Origin: Heliomicrobium undosum
GTDB lineage: Bacteria; Bacillota; Desulfitobacteriia; Heliobacteriales; Heliobacteriaceae
Assembly (NCBI RefSeq): GCF_009877425.1
Contig: NZ_WXEY01000012.1
Location: forward strand, 1 to 64,000
Direction of reading: 5' to 3'
Length of the DNA: 64,000 nt
Below the pieces are notes generated by a model. That model searched no databases. It was not told where the DNA came from and saw only the letters and a list, made by a program, of their open reading frames with translations. Positions 45,294-53,837 of the stretch are shown here, in pieces (position 1 is the stretch's first letter; each line of letters starts with the position of its first letter). The position numbers and the translations under genes were made by a program.

Positions 45294-46202
45294 GTGTCAA
45301 GAGTGATGATTGTCAACGATTCCATCCTGGAAGGTCGCATCCTGCTGGACTTGCTTTCCCGCCGCGGATACCAGGTGGGCATCGCCCGCAACGGCTTTGA
45401 CGCCTTGACCATGGCGAGGACGTTCCATCCCGATGTGATCATTTCCGATATTGTGCTCCCCCGCATGTCCGGATTGGACATGATCCGCCGGCTCAAGGAA
45501 GGGACCGAGGGTTACGATATCCCGGTCATCTTCGCCTCCTCCAGCGAAGCCAAGAACGACCGGCTGGAATGCTTGAAGGCGGGCGGCTCCGATTACATTC
45601 AAAAACCGATCGACCATGAGGAGTTGATCCTCCGGGTCGAGGTGGCCCTGCGCCACAAGACCTCCATCGACAGCCTGAAGCGGCGGGAGGGTATCCTCCG
45701 GGCCGGTTCACTGCGCGACCCTCTCACCGGTTTGTACAACCGCCGCTATTTTGACCAAAAGCTCGCCGAGGAATTGGCCCGCGTCGACCGCTACGGCAGC
45801 ATCCTGACCTTGATCATGCTCGACATCGACCACTTCAAGCGGATCAACGACAACCACGGCCACCTCGTGGGCGACAAGATCCTGATCACCATGGCCGGCC
45901 GGTTGAAATTGAATGTGCGGGCCACCGACACGGTCTGCCGCTTCGGGGGCGAGGAGTTCGCCATCATCGCCGCTGAGACGGATCTGAAAGGCGCCTTCAC
46001 CCTCGCCGAAAAAATGCGCGAGACGGTGGCCAACGAGCCCTTTGTCGTCTCTGACGACCTGGCGCTCACCGTCACCTCGAGCTTCGGCATCTCCGAATGC
46101 AAGCGCGTCAACGAGACGGCCCAGACGCTGATCGACCGGGCCGACAAGGCGCTCTACGAGGCAAAAAAGAGCGGCCGCAACCGCGTTGAGTGGCTGGGAT
46201 AA
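45294..46202 (+). CDS. Response regulator with diguanylate cyclase output (REC-GGDEF)
   Basis: 302 residues. Receiver domain (1-120) with phospho-Asp52 in DVIISDIVLPRMSG and Lys in IQKPID; GGDEF domain (about 135-300) with active-site GGEEF (218-222) and a product-inhibition site RATD exactly five residues before it. PleD/WspR-like: phosphorylation should promote dimerisation and c-di-GMP synthesis. GTG at 45294 follows GAGGTG. The frame is open upstream through the leader RNA but is not protein-like. Confidence 0.93.
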   Translation: MSRVMIVNDSILEGRILLDLLSRRGYQVGIARNGFDALTMARTFHPDVIISDIVLPRMSGLDMIRRLKEGTEGYDIPVIFASSSEAKNDRLECLKAGGSDYIQKPIDHEELILRVEVALRHKTSIDSLKRREGILRAGSLRDPLTGLYNRRYFDQKLAEELARVDRYGSILTLIMLDIDHFKRINDNHGHLVGDKILITMAGRLKLNVRATDTVCRFGGEEFAIIAAETDLKGAFTLAEKMRETVANEPFVVSDDLALTVTSSFGISECKRVNETAQTLIDRADKALYEAKKSGRNRVEWLG

Positions 46203-46330
46203 AACTTTGCTCAGCCCCTTAACTATACGAGTGGCCGTGATAAAGCATTACGTTAGCCCCAGAGGAGTATAGAAGCGCGATTGCGGGGAACAGCTAGGGT
46301 TGCCCCATCACATATGTGTGAGGTGACTCC

Positions 46331-46690
46331 GTGAAATCGCAACCGTATACTCATCCCAGCATCCCGCGAGAGGTGCAAGGCCATCCCCTCTTGCCGGGGG
46401 CATTGCCGCTGGTCGAAAGCGCCGATCTGGCCCATTACCTGGCCGGATGGACCCGCGTCTTCTATCTGCGCCACCAGTCCTTCGTCAAATCCGTAGACGC
46501 GATCACGCCGGAGGCGATGGCCGAGATCTTTGCCGAGACCTGGCATGACTTTCTCGGACAGGCCCTCAGCCGGTTTCCTTTGGAGGACAGCCAGATCCGC
46601 CTCAGCGAGATCGTCGACGCCGCCATCGCCCGCGGGCTCGACCATTTCCGGCGGACCGGCGCGGACGGGGGACCGACGACTATCCACTGA
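46331..46690 (+). CDS. Hypothetical helical protein (119 aa)
   Basis: 119 residues, mostly helical, with Pro-rich start (HPSIPREVQGHPLLPGALP) and His/Trp/Phe-containing helices. GTG start after GAGGTGACTCC. No family recognised. It sits between the cyclase and spoVR genes on the same strand. Confidence 0.55.
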   Translation: MKSQPYTHPSIPREVQGHPLLPGALPLVESADLAHYLAGWTRVFYLRHQSFVKSVDAITPEAMAEIFAETWHDFLGQALSRFPLEDSQIRLSEIVDAAIARGLDHFRRTGADGGPTTIH

Positions 46691-46822
46691 GGTTATAGAA
46701 CGTCCGAGGACGCTGTTGAAGCCGTTGATGCAAAGACGATGTTGACGCCATGGGGCCGATGAATATTGACGCCGTTAACACCGGTGATGACAATTGTGCC
46801 TATAATTGAGCGCAGCATATTC

Positions 46823-46860
46823 TAAACCGCCGCAAATCCTTTGTGGCGGTTTGTTTTTTG
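46823..46860 (+). terminator. Terminator upstream of spoVR
   Basis: AAACCGCCGCAAA / TTTGTGGCGGTTT stem followed by GTTTTTTG. Confidence 0.8.
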
Positions 46861-46925
46861 CCGGAAAAAAAAGCCCCCCCACCCCATAGACTGTTAGGAG
46901 ATGTTAGGGGAGGGGAGGATTGCCG

Positions 46926-48512
46926 GTGGAACAGGGGCAGATCAAATCGGAGTTGGACCGCCTGAGCCGGTCAATTCCCAGGTTGATCGAGATCGCCAAA
47001 AACTTCGGCCTCGACTTTTACGATATGCGCTTTGAGGTCGTGCCGGCTGACGTGCTCTACACCTTCGGCGCCTACGGGATGCCGACGCGCTTCAGCCACT
47101 GGTCATTCGGCAAAAGCTTTCATCGGCTGAAAATGTCCTACGACTACAACCTGTCCCGCATTTACGAACTGGTGATCAACTCGTCGCCCTGCTACGCCTT
47201 CCTGCTGGAGGGCAACACGCCCATCCAAAACGAACTCGTCGCCGCCCACGTGCTGGCCCACTGCGATTTTTTCAAAAACAACGCCGCCTTCCGGGGAACG
47301 TCCCGCCATATGGTCGAATCGATGGCCTCCTCGGCGGAACGCATCCGGGAATACGAGATCCGCTATGGGCGGGAAAAGGTCGAGGCTTTCCTTGACGCCG
47401 CCATGGCCATCCAGGAACACATCGACCCCCATGTCCACACGATCAAGGACGCCGTGCCGAAAGAGCCCAAGGTCCAGCCGGACAGTCCCTTTGAGGATCT
47501 CTTTGCACTCGATAACCTCCTGGACGGGGGCGGTGGCGTTGCGAGCGGGGTGAGCGGGTCCGGGAGCGGTTTCGGCGGTGCTGGGAGCGGTCCTGGGAGT
47601 AGTTCGGGCAGCGGTTCCGGTGGAAGCAGCGGCTCGGGCGGCATGGGCGCCAACAGCGGCGGGAGCGGCAGCAGTTCCGGCAGAACCGTTTCGTCGTGCA
47701 AGGGAGCGACATCATCGCCTGCGCAGACAGCGGGGGTGAAAAAGCCGGGCGAAAACGGGCGAGTCAACGGGGAGGAGCGGAAAATCCCCGAACGACCGGA
47801 AAAGGATCTTCTCCTGTTCATCATGGAGCATGGCCGCTTCCTCGATGACTGGCAGCGGGACATTCTGACCATCTTGCGCGAGGAGATGCTCTACTTCTGG
47901 CCTCAGATGCGCACGAAGATCATGAACGAGGGATGGGCGAGCTATTGGCATCTGCGGATTATGCGGGAGATGGAGATGGAGGAGGAGGATGCCTGGGAGT
48001 TTGCCAAGATGCACGCCCAGGTCGTCCAGTCGTCGCGCAGTTCCATCAACCCCTACTACCTGGGGCTGAAGCTCTTCGAAGACATCGAGAAGCGCTACGG
48101 CCACGACATGATTTTCGAGGTGCGGGAGGTCGACACGGACCAGTCCTTCATCCGCAACTACCTGACGAAGGAACTGGTCGACTCGGCCGATCTGTACCTG
48201 TACAAAAAAGTGGGCAACCAGTGGCAGATCATCGAAAAGAACTGGGAAGTCATCCGCAACGAGATGGTTAACCGCATGACCAATGGCGGCCTGCCGATGC
48301 TGTTTGTGGAAGACGGCGACTACAACCGCGCCGGCGAACTCTTGATCCGTCACGCCTATGAAGGGGTGGAACTGGACATTCCCTACCTGGAGAAGACGCT
48401 GCCCCACCTGTTCACGCTCTGGGGCAGGGCGGTCTATCTGGAAACGGCGGTGGATGGGAAGCGGATTCAGTTTAGTTATAATGGGGAGAAGGTGCAGAGG
48501 AAGTATTTGTAA
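46926..48512 (+). CDS. spoVR: SpoVR family protein
   Basis: 528 residues. Clear SpoVR pattern: [66 protein letters not shown], and later [29 protein letters not shown] and [14 protein letters not shown]. In Bacillus it is linked to spore cortex formation and is often encoded near prkA/yhbH, which here are about 25 kb away. An insert of about 70 residues (near 200-270) is nearly pure Gly/Ser. GTG at 46926 is seven bases after GGAGG; TTG at 46920 is too close. The last 64 nt are duplicated beyond CRISPR array 1. Confidence 0.95.
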   Translation: MEQGQIKSELDRLSRSIPRLIEIAKNFGLDFYDMRFEVVPADVLYTFGAYGMPTRFSHWSFGKSFHRLKMSYDYNLSRIYELVINSSPCYAFLLEGNTPIQNELVAAHVLAHCDFFKNNAAFRGTSRHMVESMASSAERIREYEIRYGREKVEAFLDAAMAIQEHIDPHVHTIKDAVPKEPKVQPDSPFEDLFALDNLLDGGGGVASGVSGSGSGFGGAGSGPGSSSGSGSGGSSGSGGMGANSGGSGSSSGRTVSSCKGATSSPAQTAGVKKPGENGRVNGEERKIPERPEKDLLLFIMEHGRFLDDWQRDILTILREEMLYFWPQMRTKIMNEGWASYWHLRIMREMEMEEEDAWEFAKMHAQVVQSSRSSINPYYLGLKLFEDIEKRYGHDMIFEVREVDTDQSFIRNYLTKELVDSADLYLYKKVGNQWQIIEKNWEVIRNEMVNRMTNGGLPMLFVEDGDYNRAGELLIRHAYEGVELDIPYLEKTLPHLFTLWGRAVYLETAVDGKRIQFSYNGEKVQRKYL

Positions 48513-48546
48513 TCGGGGAAAAGGGGTAGAAGCTCTTGAGGATTTG

Positions 48547-48578
48547 CCATCGACGTGAGAGTCGATGGTTTTGTTTTG
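48547..48578 (+). terminator. Terminator of spoVR
   Basis: CCATCGAC / GTCGATGG stem with six-base loop, then TTTTGTTTTG. Confidence 0.85.
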
Positions 48579-48623
48579 TGTAAAAATTGGAGGAAATTAT
48601 CAGCTGTTGACGAATGATACCTG

Positions 48624-48671
48624 AAAGGGGATTTTCGAGAGGAAGCCGCGTCATTATTAGGTTTTTCTAGT
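48624..48671 (+). promoter_or_regulatory. CRISPR leader of array 1 (contains a cas2 3'-end relic)
   Basis: The 31 nt directly before the first repeat (48641-48671) match 59588-59618, the cas2 3' end plus leader of array 2, at 29 of 31 positions without gaps. The last 19 nt (48653-48671) are identical. A weaker match continues to about 48624 (GGGGATTTTC against GGGGTTTTC). This marks the left side as the spacer-acquisition end. Confidence 0.75.
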
Positions 48672-50589
48672 ATGTTCCCCGCGTGCGCGGGGGTGTACCA
48701 CCAGCTTGTGTCTTGCTTGTTTCATTGGTTCCATGTTCCCCGCGTGCGCGGGGGTGTACCGGCTTGCATGTCCTGGGCGAATGTTGCAGATGAATGTTCC
48801 CCGCGTGCGCGGGGGTGTACCGGCAACTGGTCCAACTCTTCGGGTTTAATTCCCATGTTCCCCGCGTGCGCGGGGGTGTACCGGCAGACACGCCGACAGT
48901 GGCCACCAGCAAGGCATGTTCCCCGCGTGCGCGGGGGTGTACCGCGTTGTGGGCAGTTTTCCGGTGACCACTTGATATGTTCCCCGCGTGCGCGGGGGTG
49001 TACCGAAGTAGATTTAGATAAGTTTATAAAATATTGCATGTTCCCCGCGTGCGCGGGGGTGTACCGTCAGCGCCGCCCCCGGAAACCCAAGTCGATCGAT
49101 GTTCCCCGCGTGCGCGGGGGTGTACCGGAACGCTGCAGTTCATCCGGGAGCAGGAAAGCATGTTCCCCGCGTGCGCGGGGGTGTACCGTCAACAGCGGGC
49201 ACATTATCGATCAGCAGGAGATGTTCCCCGCGTGCGCGGGGGTGTACCGGAAAATCAACAGGGTGATCTGCCCGTCCTTTTATGTTCCCCGCGTGCGCGG
49301 GGGTGTACCGTGCAGGGAGTATGGGATCAAACTGCGCGTTGCATGTTCCCCGCGTGCGCGGGGGTGTACCGATGCTATGTTATTAGCAAATGTTCTTCGA
49401 GATATGTTCCCCGCGTGCGCGGGGGTGTACCGGCATTCGCCGCCTCCCAGGGCTACGACCTGGTATGTTCCCCGCGTGCGCGGGGGTGTACCGATTCCGC
49501 TCGCAGAGTGGCAGGCGCTGCGCTTATGTTCCCCGCGTGCGCGGGGGTGTACCGGCTGAAGGCATTGGGGAATGCCGTGGTTCCGTATGTTCCCCGCGTG
49601 CGCGGGGGTGTACCGGATTCCGGGGACGCGGCGCTGCTCGTCGAGTTATGTTCCCCGCGTGCGCGGGGGTGTACCGCCATGGATATCAAATTACTGGAGG
49701 CGTTGTCAAATGTTCCCCGCGTGCGCGGGGGTGTACCGTTCTCCAGGACCACCCTTGATGACTTTGATCCATGTTCCCCGCGTGCGCGGGGGTGTACCGA
49801 CGTGTTCGCGCGTTGTAATATCAGCCGGTTGCATGTTCCCCGCGTGCGCGGGGGTGTACCGATATCGCCCGGGCTTGCGATGGCGGCGTATTTATGTTCC
49901 CCGCGTGCGCGGGGGTGTACCGCAAGACACCGGGGCGAAATGGTACGGACCCGCATGTTCCCCGCGTGCGCGGGGGTGTACCGCAGAGCACGCCCTGCTT
50001 ACATACCAGGAAAATCATGTTCCCCGCGTGCGCGGGGGTGTACCGTGGATTGACGAGCCGCACAAGGTCATCCGGGCATGTTCCCTGCGTGCGCGGGGGT
50101 GTACCGTCAATAAAGAAAGCTTTGATATCGTCCCAATTCATGTTCCCCGCGTGCGCGGGGGTGTACCGAGAAGATCCGCGAACTGAAACAAGAGAAGGGC
50201 CATGTTCCCCGCGGTGTGCCGCCCGAACCGAAAAAAGCTGAAGAACCGACCGAAACCATGTTCCCCGCGTGCGCGGGGGTGTACCGCGGTGACGCTGGAC
50301 GTAGCGGTGAAGTAACCATGTTCCCCGCGCACGCCGGGGTGTACCGTACAACGTTCACCATTCCAACGAAAATCCCAGTATGTTCCCCGCACACGTGGGT
50401 GTGTAACGTAAAGGGGCGAACGCGTGATGGCCGATCACGGAATATTCCTCGTGCACACGGGGGTGTACCGAGAAGCCGCCTCTAACAGCGGTGACCGTCT
50501 CCATGCTTCCCGCTCTCGGGGTGAACAGTTGTGGATGCGGGCTTTGGACAAGTTTGGTACATGTTCCCCGCGAACGCGGTTTTATGCTC
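48672..50589 (+). CRISPR. Type I-E CRISPR array 1, about 32 repeats
   Basis: 29-nt repeat starting ATGTTCCCC and ending GTGTACCG, with stem CCCCGC/GCGGGG around a GTGC loop; spacers 32-33 nt; period 61-62. Repeats start at 48672, 48733, 48794 and so on to 50140 (25 near-perfect copies; last base of the first repeat is A, one C-to-T in the copy at 50078). From 50202 the copies degrade: 50202 lacks nine central bases; 50258 is intact; 50318 has a GCAC loop; 50380, 50442, 50503 and 50561 are increasingly divergent. The decayed end is the trailer. The frames that appear open across the array are repeat artefacts. Confidence 0.97.
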
Positions 50590-50610
50590 CGGGTTGGACC
50601 GGCATATAGA

Positions 50611-50795
50611 CGGTTGTGGATGAGAAGAAGAATCATTTTAGCTGTAAAGGTGAAAAAGTCCAGAGGAAGTATTTCGAGAAAATAACAACAAACTGGGATC
50701 ACCGATAAGGTTCTATGCTAGCGAACTTTTTTTGCATGTAAAAAATGGAGGGAAATAAAAGGTTTTGAAGAATAGATAATTTCGAGTGGAACAAA
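50611..50795 (+). repeat. Decayed duplicate of the spoVR 3' end and array-1 leader region
   Basis: 50611-50674 aligns without gaps to the spoVR 3' end at 48445-48508 (about 50 of 64 identical, including CAGAGGAAGTATTT) but has lost the reading frame. A second, weaker match joins 50734-50795 (TGTAAAAAATGGAGGGAAAT, ATTTCGAGTGGAA) to 48577-48645 (TGTAAAAATTGGAGGAAAT, ATTTTCGAGAGGAA). The duplicated order, spoVR end then leader, is the same on both sides of array 1. Confidence 0.7.
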
Positions 50796-50818
50796 TTGAA
50801 AAAACTCTTGGGTGAACC

Positions 50819-50845
50819 AAAAGGGGGATTTTACTCCCCCTTTCC
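50819..50845 (+). terminator. Terminator-like hairpin downstream of array 1
   Basis: AAAGGGGGA / TCCCCCTTT stem with a six-base loop and a short T run. It may end the array 1 transcript. Confidence 0.5.
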
Positions 50846-50874
50846 GCTCCTTCCGTTCGGCTTCGATGGACATT

Positions 50875-51025
50875 ATGCTGCCTGTGCGCGCGGGAGTGAA
50901 ATAATACAGCTCACCCCCGGGTACTCATGGGTTTTATGCCTCTGAGCGAGTGAAAGCGTACCGCTGATAACCGGACTGGTGCAGGAACCCCCTAAGATGC
51001 TCGCATACGCGGGGGTAACCCCTTG
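50875..51025 (+). repeat. Fossil CRISPR repeats just upstream of cas3
   Basis: Three repeat-like segments begin at 50875, 50936 and 50997, exactly 61 nt apart. The first matches the array-2 repeat at about 20 of 29 positions (ATGCT, CGCGGG, GTGAA). The third reads ATGCTC, then TACGCGGGGGT and AACCCC. The middle one keeps ATGC and GTACCG only. They appear to be a dead array. Confidence 0.6.
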
Positions 51026-51110
51026 CCCATTACTAAGCGCTATTCCGAAAACGGGAAGAAACAAAGTAGTGCTTGATTTTTCAATGCAGTTTTGCGCTAG
51101 GGGTGTTTTC

Positions 51111-53837
51111 ATGGGAACTCAAGAAACCGCGCATCCCCCCTGTGAGCTAGAACAGCTATTGTCCCCCTGGGGAAAGGCGAAATCGAATGATTTCTCCAAT
51201 TATCACCCGATTCTTTATCACATGGCAGATGTCGCGCATGTCGCCCATCTTCTGTATCAAAGTATATTAACACCTTCAGTGAGACGAATCATCGCAGCCG
51301 AACTTGGGTTAACTGAATCTCAGACAGGGAGATTTATTTCATTACTCGCCGGTGAACATGATATTGGTAAAGTATCTTCGTTTCAGTTTCGCTCTCCTAT
51401 TGTGAAGGAGATATTGGCGAATACGGAATTGAACATAGTGCATCCCGATTACCAACCCCATGGTGTAATCACCGAATACGTCTTATCAAGAATCGATGAA
51501 CCCTGCATTACCGGTTGGAACTGCGGGAAACGGCTGAAGAGAGCATTGGCGCGGCTTACAGCCGGTCATCACGGTAGATTTCCTAAAGATACGCAATTGA
51601 GCCTGGGAAGAAACGCAGACGGGGGGGAGCCCTGGGCAAAAATACGAAAAAATTTGCTTTTTCAACTTACTCGTATGTTCGAAGAAGCTCCGCCAATTGA
51701 AATCAAGGTTTCGGATCTGACAGAAGCCGGGCTTGTGCCAATCATCGCAGGGTTGATAACGGTTGCAGATTGGATCGCGTCGTCAGAAGCCTTTTTCCCC
51801 TATGAACCCCTGCAACCCATTCACGAATACCCCGCAATATCGCGTGCGCGCGCTGAAAAAGCCGTATCTTCGGTCGGATGGAAACAGACCATCGATAAGG
51901 TAACCACCCATGAGCGAACCGCCGCATCTTTTGAAGAACTCTTTGGTTTTTCGCCAAACGAAATGCAGAAAACGGTGGCGGACATCGTAGAGGTTTCCGA
52001 TTGTCCAAAACTGATCATCATCGAAGCGGCCATGGGCGAGGGAAAAACGGAAGCCGCGCTGTATGTGGTCGAACGTCTTTTGGCGCAAGGATTTGCCCAG
52101 GGGATGTACCTGGCGCTCCCAACGCTTGCCACATCGAATGCGATGTTTGACCGAGTTCGAGACTATCTGGGGAAAAAAGCGGCCCAGAACTCGGTTCGGT
52201 TCAATTTGCAACTTGTACATTCAGGAAAACTATTATCAGACTCTTTTGAAGAACTCAGAATGGCCACCATTGATGAAAGCGATGAGGGAAACGTCGTCGC
52301 AGAGGAATGGTTTGTCGGTCAAAAGAGATCCCTTTTGGCACCGTTCGGCGTCGGCACCATCGACCAGGCGCTGTTGGGAACCTTACAAGTCAAGCATTGG
52401 TTTGTCCGCCTCTTTGGTTTGGCGGGAAAAGTCGTCATCGTAGATGAAGTGCACGCCTACGACGTTTATACCAACGAGTTACTAAAAAATCTGTTGTCCT
52501 GGCTGAGGCGAATCGGCTGTACGGTGCTCCTCTTATCTGCAACATTGCCCCATGAGAAACGAGGCCAGCTTCTTCAAGCCTGGGGGGCGGTACAATATAG
52601 CGAATATTGCGCCTATCCTCGTGTAACCGTCGTTCAGCAGGACAGATCGTTGACCAAGACATTTTCACCGCCAGCCAAGAAACAACCGGTCAAGATGACC
52701 TTTCATAAGACAAACCCCACTGCGCTCGCCGTCATGATTGACAAGGAATTGCCGGTCACTGGGCGGGCAGCGGTCATTTGCAATACGGTCAATCGCGCCA
52801 TTCAGGTGTATAGAACACTTAAACGTTGCTTGGAACCTGCCGAATGGGTGGTCGAACTCTTCCATGCCAGGACATTGGCATGCTGGCGTCAGCAGACGGA
52901 AGAGTCGGTTATGAAGCACTACGGTAAAAATTCCAGTCGAGACGGAAAGCGAATTTTGGTAGCTACTCAAGTCATCGAACAAAGCATTGACTTGGACTTT
53001 GATTGGATGGCAACGGACTTGGCCCCTGTCGACTTAATCCTTCAACGCATGGGCCGGTTATGGCGTCATTATAGGAGCGAGCGGCCCATCCCTTTTCCAC
53101 ACTTGTGCATCTTGGCCGATGAGGATGCCGACGGCATCGTGCAGTTGCCTAACCATAGGGCCAACATATATGAGCCCTATATCTTGTACCGCACATACCT
53201 AGCGATCCGATGGCTCGAACATATCGATTACGCTGCAGATATTGACAGGCTGGTTCAGTTGGTTTATAGCGGCGAAATGACCCCGCCGGACCAGCGATGG
53301 GATCTATTGATGGAAACGCACAGGCAAAACATGATCGATCGCCGCAATGAGTTATTGGCCCAAGCGGAAACGGTGCTGTTGCCCGACCCGAAACAGGGGG
53401 CGCGAGCGATTCTTCGGCCGGGCAATACCGCTGAGCATAACGACATCGAACTCATTGACGACGATGACCCCAAAGTCCACAGAACGGTGCGCGCAGCCAC
53501 TCGTATCGGGGATCCTTCCATCCTGTTGATTTGCGTTGGCGAACTGGAGGACGGCACAGCGCTTGCCCCGTTTTCTGCATGCGTTCCCGACTTGTCTCAG
53601 GTGAAGGAATTGATGCGCTTTAGCGTTTCCGTTTCCAGTAAAAAGATATTTCAAGCCGCAATCGACTTGGAGCCTCCCGATGAGTGGAGGAGTGTTCCCA
53701 TGCTTCGGCATGCTCGATTGGTGCGCTTTGAACGCGGCGTTGCCCAAATCGGAAAAACGAGTGTACGACTGTCGAAACAGGAAGGACTCCAATGGAACGC
53801 ACCGGATCAGGAGGTGGTCGTCGATGCCGACATTTAA
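51111..53837 (+). CDS. cas3: Cas3, type I-E nuclease-helicase
   Basis: 908 residues. N-terminal HD nuclease domain: YHMADVAHVA, GEHDIGK (His83-Asp84) and GHHGRFP. Then an SF2 helicase: Walker A MGEGKTE near 309, DEVHAYD at 445, LLSATLP, and motif VI QRMGRLWRH. It unwinds and degrades DNA after Cascade recognises a target. ATG at 51111 preceded by GGGGTG; an in-frame ATG at 51084 has no good ribosome site. First gene of the cas operon; overlaps cse1 by 14 nt. Confidence 0.96.
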   Translation: MGTQETAHPPCELEQLLSPWGKAKSNDFSNYHPILYHMADVAHVAHLLYQSILTPSVRRIIAAELGLTESQTGRFISLLAGEHDIGKVSSFQFRSPIVKEILANTELNIVHPDYQPHGVITEYVLSRIDEPCITGWNCGKRLKRALARLTAGHHGRFPKDTQLSLGRNADGGEPWAKIRKNLLFQLTRMFEEAPPIEIKVSDLTEAGLVPIIAGLITVADWIASSEAFFPYEPLQPIHEYPAISRARAEKAVSSVGWKQTIDKVTTHERTAASFEELFGFSPNEMQKTVADIVEVSDCPKLIIIEAAMGEGKTEAALYVVERLLAQGFAQGMYLALPTLATSNAMFDRVRDYLGKKAAQNSVRFNLQLVHSGKLLSDSFEELRMATIDESDEGNVVAEEWFVGQKRSLLAPFGVGTIDQALLGTLQVKHWFVRLFGLAGKVVIVDEVHAYDVYTNELLKNLLSWLRRIGCTVLLLSATLPHEKRGQLLQAWGAVQYSEYCAYPRVTVVQQDRSLTKTFSPPAKKQPVKMTFHKTNPTALAVMIDKELPVTGRAAVICNTVNRAIQVYRTLKRCLEPAEWVVELFHARTLACWRQQTEESVMKHYGKNSSRDGKRILVATQVIEQSIDLDFDWMATDLAPVDLILQRMGRLWRHYRSERPIPFPHLCILADEDADGIVQLPNHRANIYEPYILYRTYLAIRWLEHIDYAADIDRLVQLVYSGEMTPPDQRWDLLMETHRQNMIDRRNELLAQAETVLLPDPKQGARAILRPGNTAEHNDIELIDDDDPKVHRTVRAATRIGDPSILLICVGELEDGTALAPFSACVPDLSQVKELMRFSVSVSSKKIFQAAIDLEPPDEWRSVPMLRHARLVRFERGVAQIGKTSVRLSKQEGLQWNAPDQEVVVDADI

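Noticed and set aside
48672-50589. Long open frames on both strands across array 1 with repeated CSPRARGCT / MFPACAGVY peptides
   Set aside because: They are translations of the CRISPR repeat; the 61-62-nt period and repeat stem explain them.
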